Both the position numbers and the translations under genes were made by a program. This document shows, piece after piece, positions 5,606-7,777 of a DNA stretch of 7,777 nucleotides. The notes under the pieces are model-generated. The model ran no database searches, was not told where the DNA came from, and saw nothing but the letters and a program-made list of their open reading frames with translations. Position 1 is the first letter of the stretch, and each line of letters begins with the position of its first letter. This DNA is from Acetobacteraceae bacterium. Lineage in GTDB: Bacteria > Pseudomonadota > Alphaproteobacteria > Acetobacterales > Acetobacteraceae. Location of the stretch: the NCBI GenBank assembly GCA_014377905.1, contig JACMOQ010000221.1, forward strand, positions 1 through 7,777, given 5' to 3'.

Positions 5606-6022
5606 ATGATGGTCACACTGCCTGCCGACTACCGACCCTCGGCCACCGAGGACTTCATGAACGAGCTTCAGGTGGAATATTTTCGCCAGAAGTTGATGCG
5701 CTGGCGGGCCGACCTACTGCGCGAAGCCAACGGCACGTTGGAAAGCCTCGGGCAGGGCGGCATTCTCGAAGCCGACATCACCGACCGCGCGAGCGTCGAA
5801 ACCGACCGGGCGCTGGAACTTCGCACCCGCGACCGGGCGCGCAAGCTGATCAGCAAGATCGATCAGGCGCTGCTGCGGATCGAGGCCGGGAGTTATGGTT
5901 TCTGCGACGAAACCGGCGAACCGATTGGGCTGCGTCGCCTCGAAGCCCGTCCGATCGCGACGATGACGATCGAGGCGCAGGAACGCCACGAAAAGATGGA
6001 ACGGGTCCACCGCGACGAGTAG
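5606..6022 (+). CDS. dksA: DksA, RNA polymerase-binding transcription factor (zinc-less type)
   Basis: A 138-residue DksA/TraR-family protein. DksA enters the RNA polymerase secondary channel and, with ppGpp, adjusts rRNA, amino-acid and often flagellar promoters. I chose ATG 5606 (a second ATG follows at 5609) because VTLPADYRPS and EYFRQKLMRWRADLLRE are the standard alphaproteobacterial beginning; the frame upstream reads through hairpins. The coiled-coil tip DxxDxA is intact as D57-ITD60-RA62. The globular end YGFCDETGEPIGLRRLEARPIATMTIEAQERHEK has Cys, Thr, Thr, Ala (100, 103, 121, 124) where E. coli DksA has four zinc Cys. This C-T-T-A pattern matches the zinc-independent DksA2 of Pseudomonas aeruginosa and is common in alphaproteobacteria, so it should be functional. 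It lies 173 bases after fliX and probably has its own promoter. Confidence 0.95.
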   Translation: MMVTLPADYRPSATEDFMNELQVEYFRQKLMRWRADLLREANGTLESLGQGGILEADITDRASVETDRALELRTRDRARKLISKIDQALLRIEAGSYGFCDETGEPIGLRRLEARPIATMTIEAQERHEKMERVHRDE

Positions 6023-6078
6023 GGTTGTATCCCCCGCTGGTGCCGCGCAAGGCTCTGGACATGGCGTGGCGACAGGCC

Positions 6079-6094
6079 CGCGCTAGCAAGCGCG
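6079..6094. terminator. Short hairpin between the convergent genes dksA and the 208-aa protein
   Basis: CGCGCT pairs with AGCGCG around a four-base loop. It is the only clear stem in the 118-base gap between the two convergent genes and could end either transcript, but there is no U-run and the stem is only six bases long. Confidence 0.3.
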
Positions 6095-6140
6095 TCCTGC
6101 ATTTCGTATCGAAATTGGGCTAAGGTTAAGCGGCGCCGGT

Positions 6141-6767
6141 CTACCCGTCGCGCACACAGCGCGGGCGCGGGGTCAGACCCGCCGGCAGGTTTTGCGTCAG
6201 GCTGTCTGGCCAGGGGCGGCCGCGTACCGAAGCGGTGACATCGGCAGCCGGCGCAACCACCGGCGCGACCACCGGTGCGACCAGTGCGGCCGCCACCGGC
6301 ACTGCCAGCATGCGGCATAGCGGCCGTAAAATCCGTCCCATCGCTGGCATGGCGGTCAGCATTGCCTGCATCGCCGGGTCAGCCAGCAGCGCTTCCAACT
6401 GGCAGCCGAACCCGGCGGCCTCGTAGCCAAGTTCGCGCACCAGCCATCCCCTGCCGGATGGCAGGGACTGGCGCGGGGACTGGCTCAGGGACTGGCCTGG
6501 CTCCAGGGACTGATCGGGTTCGCGCCTGCCAGCGCGGCGCCCGGCACGTGCCGGGCGGGCCAAGCCCGGTCGCGTCAGCGCGCGCTCAAATCGGTGCACC
6601 ACATGGCTGATCCGGCGCCACAACAGCACTGTCAGTCCCACCAGATGCGGCATCCGCAAAAACCGCCGCGCTATCAGGGCGGCAAGCCCGGCCACGATCA
6701 GCCCGAGCTTGCGCACCAGTTCGGGCGTACTCTCATGCAGTTGCGGGGAGGTTGATGCTGTATTCAT
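6141..6767 (-). CDS. Conserved hypothetical protein with hydrophobic segments and an RGWLVRELGYEAAG motif
   Basis: A 208-residue protein of unknown function; I think close relatives occur in Acetobacteraceae. The N-terminal part is a basic hydrophobic block, LVRKLGLIVAGLAALIARRFLRMP (17-40) and LVGLTVLLWRRISHVVHRFERAL (42-64), which may lie on or in the membrane. A variable hydrophilic linker (65-104) is full of QSL repeats. Then comes the likely conserved core SGRGWLVRELGYEAAGFGCQLEALLADPAMQAML (104-137), with GRILRPLCRMLAV (144-156). The tail is hydrophobic and low-complexity (VAPVVAPVVAPA). The ATG at 6767 has no good ribosome site. It overlaps, as ATGA, the stop of the reading frame coming from the transporter remnant upstream. 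Converges with dksA. Coding is supported by the long frame and by domain-like composition rather than by a known match. Confidence 0.68.
   Translation of the reverse strand: MNTASTSPQLHESTPELVRKLGLIVAGLAALIARRFLRMPHLVGLTVLLWRRISHVVHRFERALTRPGLARPARAGRRAGRREPDQSLEPGQSLSQSPRQSLPSGRGWLVRELGYEAAGFGCQLEALLADPAMQAMLTAMPAMGRILRPLCRMLAVPVAAALVAPVVAPVVAPAADVTASVRGRPWPDSLTQNLPAGLTPRPRCVRDG
6250..6285 (-). repeat. Three 12-bp tandem repeats encoding VAPVVAPVVAPA
   Basis: GGCGCAACCACC, GGCGCGACCACC and GGTGCGACCAGT follow one another exactly. They are in frame in the 208-aa protein and give its hydrophobic Ala/Pro/Val tail. Slippage-type variation is likely. Confidence 0.75.
6464..6513 (-). repeat. Four spaced GGGACTG repeats encoding the QSL linker
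   Basis: GGGACTG occurs at 6464, 6476, 6488 and 6506, at steps of 12, 12 and 18 bases. All are in the same frame of the minus-strand gene and encode QSLEPGQSLSQSPRQSL. This marks a flexible linker that grows and shrinks by slippage. Confidence 0.8.
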
Positions 6768-6832
6768 GTCAGTAAATATAACTGAACAGCGTCACGACCG
6801 CAAGCATTTTTTTTGCGCCCAGGATGGCCCTC

Positions 6833-7039
6833 CCGGATCAACCCATCCGGAACCGGCACGAACCCATTCAGCGCGGAGTTATGGGCGAAGAGCCAGGTGA
6901 CGTTATACAGAAACAGCAACGCCCGGTCCTCGGCCAGGATGCTGGCGATCTTATGATAGATCGGCGCCCGCCGCGCCGGGTCGGTCTCGGCGCGGCCGGA
7001 CCAGCTATTGATGCTGCCAGAAAAGTCGCCGCGGTTCGC
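6833..7039 (-). pseudogene. Remnant of a family 5 (peptide-type) ABC transporter substrate-binding protein
   Basis: The minus-strand frame from 7039 to 6833 (69 codons) reads ANRGDFSGSINSWSGR, then AETDPARRAPIYHKIASILAED, then LLFLYNVTWLFAHNSALNGF and VPVPDGLIR. This is the C-terminal end of periplasmic oligopeptide-binding proteins (SBP_bac_5). In intact relatives some 35-40 residues with a DPDGN-type segment separate the WSGR and AETDPARR parts; here they are joined directly, an in-frame internal deletion. Everything N-terminal is missing, a stop lies about 70 bases upstream of the homologous part, and no start codon is evident. After GLIR the frame continues with unrelated residues to the TGA at 6766-6764. 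It is almost certainly non-functional. Confidence 0.75.
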
Positions 7040-7042
7040 AAT

Positions 7043-7089
7043 ACCAAGCGCCCAAATGGTTGGAAGAGTCAGCCATTCTGGCGCTTGGT
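7043..7089. repeat. 47-bp imperfect palindrome at the broken end of the transporter remnant
   Basis: ACCAAGCGCC (7043-7052) and GGCGCTTGGT (7080-7089) are perfect ten-base arms. Inside them ATGG (7056-7059) pairs with CCAT (7073-7076), leaving a short central loop. It begins four bases from where the transporter homology stops. It may be a REP-like intergenic palindrome or a small non-autonomous insertion; no target duplication is evident. Confidence 0.7.
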
Positions 7090-7171
7090 CTTACTAAAGT
7101 CCCAGTCGCAGCATGCCGGTGGCCCGTACGGCGGCTGAACGAGATCTGGCCTAATGCTCACGTTGTAACGA

Positions 7172-7200
7172 CGGACCCGCCTATCGGAATCGCGGGTCCG
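7172..7200 (-). terminator. Terminator-like hairpin after the PEP-CTERM gene
   Basis: CGGACCCGC (7172-7180) pairs perfectly with GCGGGTCCG (7192-7200) around an eleven-base loop, 33 bases beyond the PEP-CTERM stop. The minus-strand continuation is TCGTT, so the U-run is poor. The rest of 6768-7232 shows no other gene. Confidence 0.6.
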
Positions 7201-7232
7201 CCTTATATACTTGTATCGATTGTGGCTGAACG

Positions 7233-7777
7233 CTATGCCTTGCGACGGCGCGCTGCCCCGATGCCGACAAGCGCCATACCCAGCAAAGCAATGCTTGCCG
7301 GTTCCGGCACGTCGCTACTGCTAATTGCGCCAGAGGCAGTTGCAGCTGAAACAAGCGTCACAAAACCAGTACCGCCGCTGTCCGTGTTAATGCCTGTCCA
7401 GGCACTCGTAATGCTGGTCCAGACGTCGTGCGACGACGTGCCCCAGTTGCTCAGCCCGGACGACGTCAGCCCATTATTGACCGGAAAACCCGCGACGGCA
7501 CCCGGAATCAGAACGGTGTCGCTATTACCAATATCCGATGTAATGCCGGTGATGCCAAGGTTGGCCAGCGAGATCGCGCCTTCACCTGGGCTGAGCACAA
7601 CCACCCCAAGGCCAGTCCCAGCGCCGGCCCAATTGATCGCATCGCGAAGGAAGCCGCGCGGACCGTTGAAGTTTGAGGCACCTGGGCCGTATGTGAGGTG
7701 GAAGTCGGCATCCTGGCCCGTGACGAACACCCGGTCCCCGAAGGTCGGCAACGCGCCAAGAAGTGAACCCGAGCCGC
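7233..7777 (-). CDS. PEP-CTERM exported protein, N-terminus outside the window
   Basis: The frame is open from the right edge to the stop at 7233, about 180 codons. It ends with VPEPASIALLGMALVGIGAARRRKA, a textbook PEP-CTERM sorting signal: Pro-Glu-Pro, a hydrophobic helix, then a basic tail. In known systems an exosortase (EpsH-type) cuts at this signal to release or anchor extracellular proteins, often with exopolysaccharide. The preceding part is rich in Gly, Ser, Thr and Asn, as expected for a secreted protein, and contains RVFVTGQDADFHLTYG and GPRGFLRDAINWAG, which I do not assign to a family. A TTG at 7751 could serve as a start but the same frame continues upstream (GSGSLLGAL), so the true start and signal peptide should lie beyond the edge. 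No exosortase gene is visible here. Confidence 0.9.
   Translation of the reverse strand, partial: GSGSLLGALPTFGDRVFVTGQDADFHLTYGPGASNFNGPRGFLRDAINWAGAGTGLGVVVLSPGEGAISLANLGITGITSDIGNSDTVLIPGAVAGFPVNNGLTSSGLSNWGTSSHDVWTSITSAWTGINTDSGGTGFVTLVSAATASGAISSSDVPEPASIALLGMALVGIGAARRRKA

Noticed and set aside
6250..6285. Short repeats as a CRISPR array
   Set aside because: Units are 12 bases, contiguous, without spacers, and in frame with a coding gene.
6824..7138. Plus-strand frame of 104 codons in the intergenic region
   Set aside because: The opposite strand reads as a transporter binding-protein remnant with clear homology; the plus frame is its shadow.

Overview
The window looks like the chromosome of a GC-rich, flagellated alphaproteobacterium, most likely of the Acetobacteraceae/Rhodospirillales. 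The evidence is a FliX-type class II flagellar regulator divergent from flgI, a stand-alone FlgJ rod-binding domain (the CheL arrangement), a zinc-less alphaproteobacterial DksA, and a short conserved hypothetical protein that I associate from memory with Acetobacteraceae. No rRNA, tRNA, CRISPR array or intact mobile element is visible.

Minus strand, 4769 down to 1: seven genes packed almost without gaps. First come three flagellar genes: flgI (P-ring), a FlgJ-like rod-binding protein and a FlgN-like chaperone. After only 15 nt come four metabolic genes: a stand-alone RibD-type reductase, a zinc-less MDR dehydrogenase of BchC-like type, a 6-pyruvoyl-tetrahydropterin-synthase/QueD-family protein that appears to lack the catalytic Cys and His, and a GT4 glycosyltransferase that runs off the left edge. 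Most junctions are 1-13 nt overlaps, so translation is probably coupled. The four-gene set looks like part of an uncharacterised biosynthetic cassette for a pterin- or pyrimidine-derived, possibly glycosylated small molecule. It is the most interesting content here.

4770-4985: the divergent flgI/fliX control region. It holds an almost perfect sigma-54 promoter reading toward flgI, a weaker sigma-54-like promoter reading toward fliX, arranged face to face, and a perfect 15-bp palindrome upstream of the flgI promoter that could be an activator (FlbD-type) site.

Plus strand, 4986-6022: fliX followed by dksA. The 173-nt gap between them contains two strong hairpins. dksA converges with a minus-strand gene for a 208-aa hypothetical protein (6767-6141) that carries two sets of short in-frame repeats.

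6768-7232: a decayed region. It holds the C-terminal remnant of a peptide ABC-transporter substrate-binding protein with an apparent in-frame internal deletion, an imperfect 47-bp palindrome right at the broken end of that remnant, and a terminator-like hairpin. From 7233 to the right edge (minus strand) is the C-terminal part of an exported PEP-CTERM protein, whose start lies outside the window.
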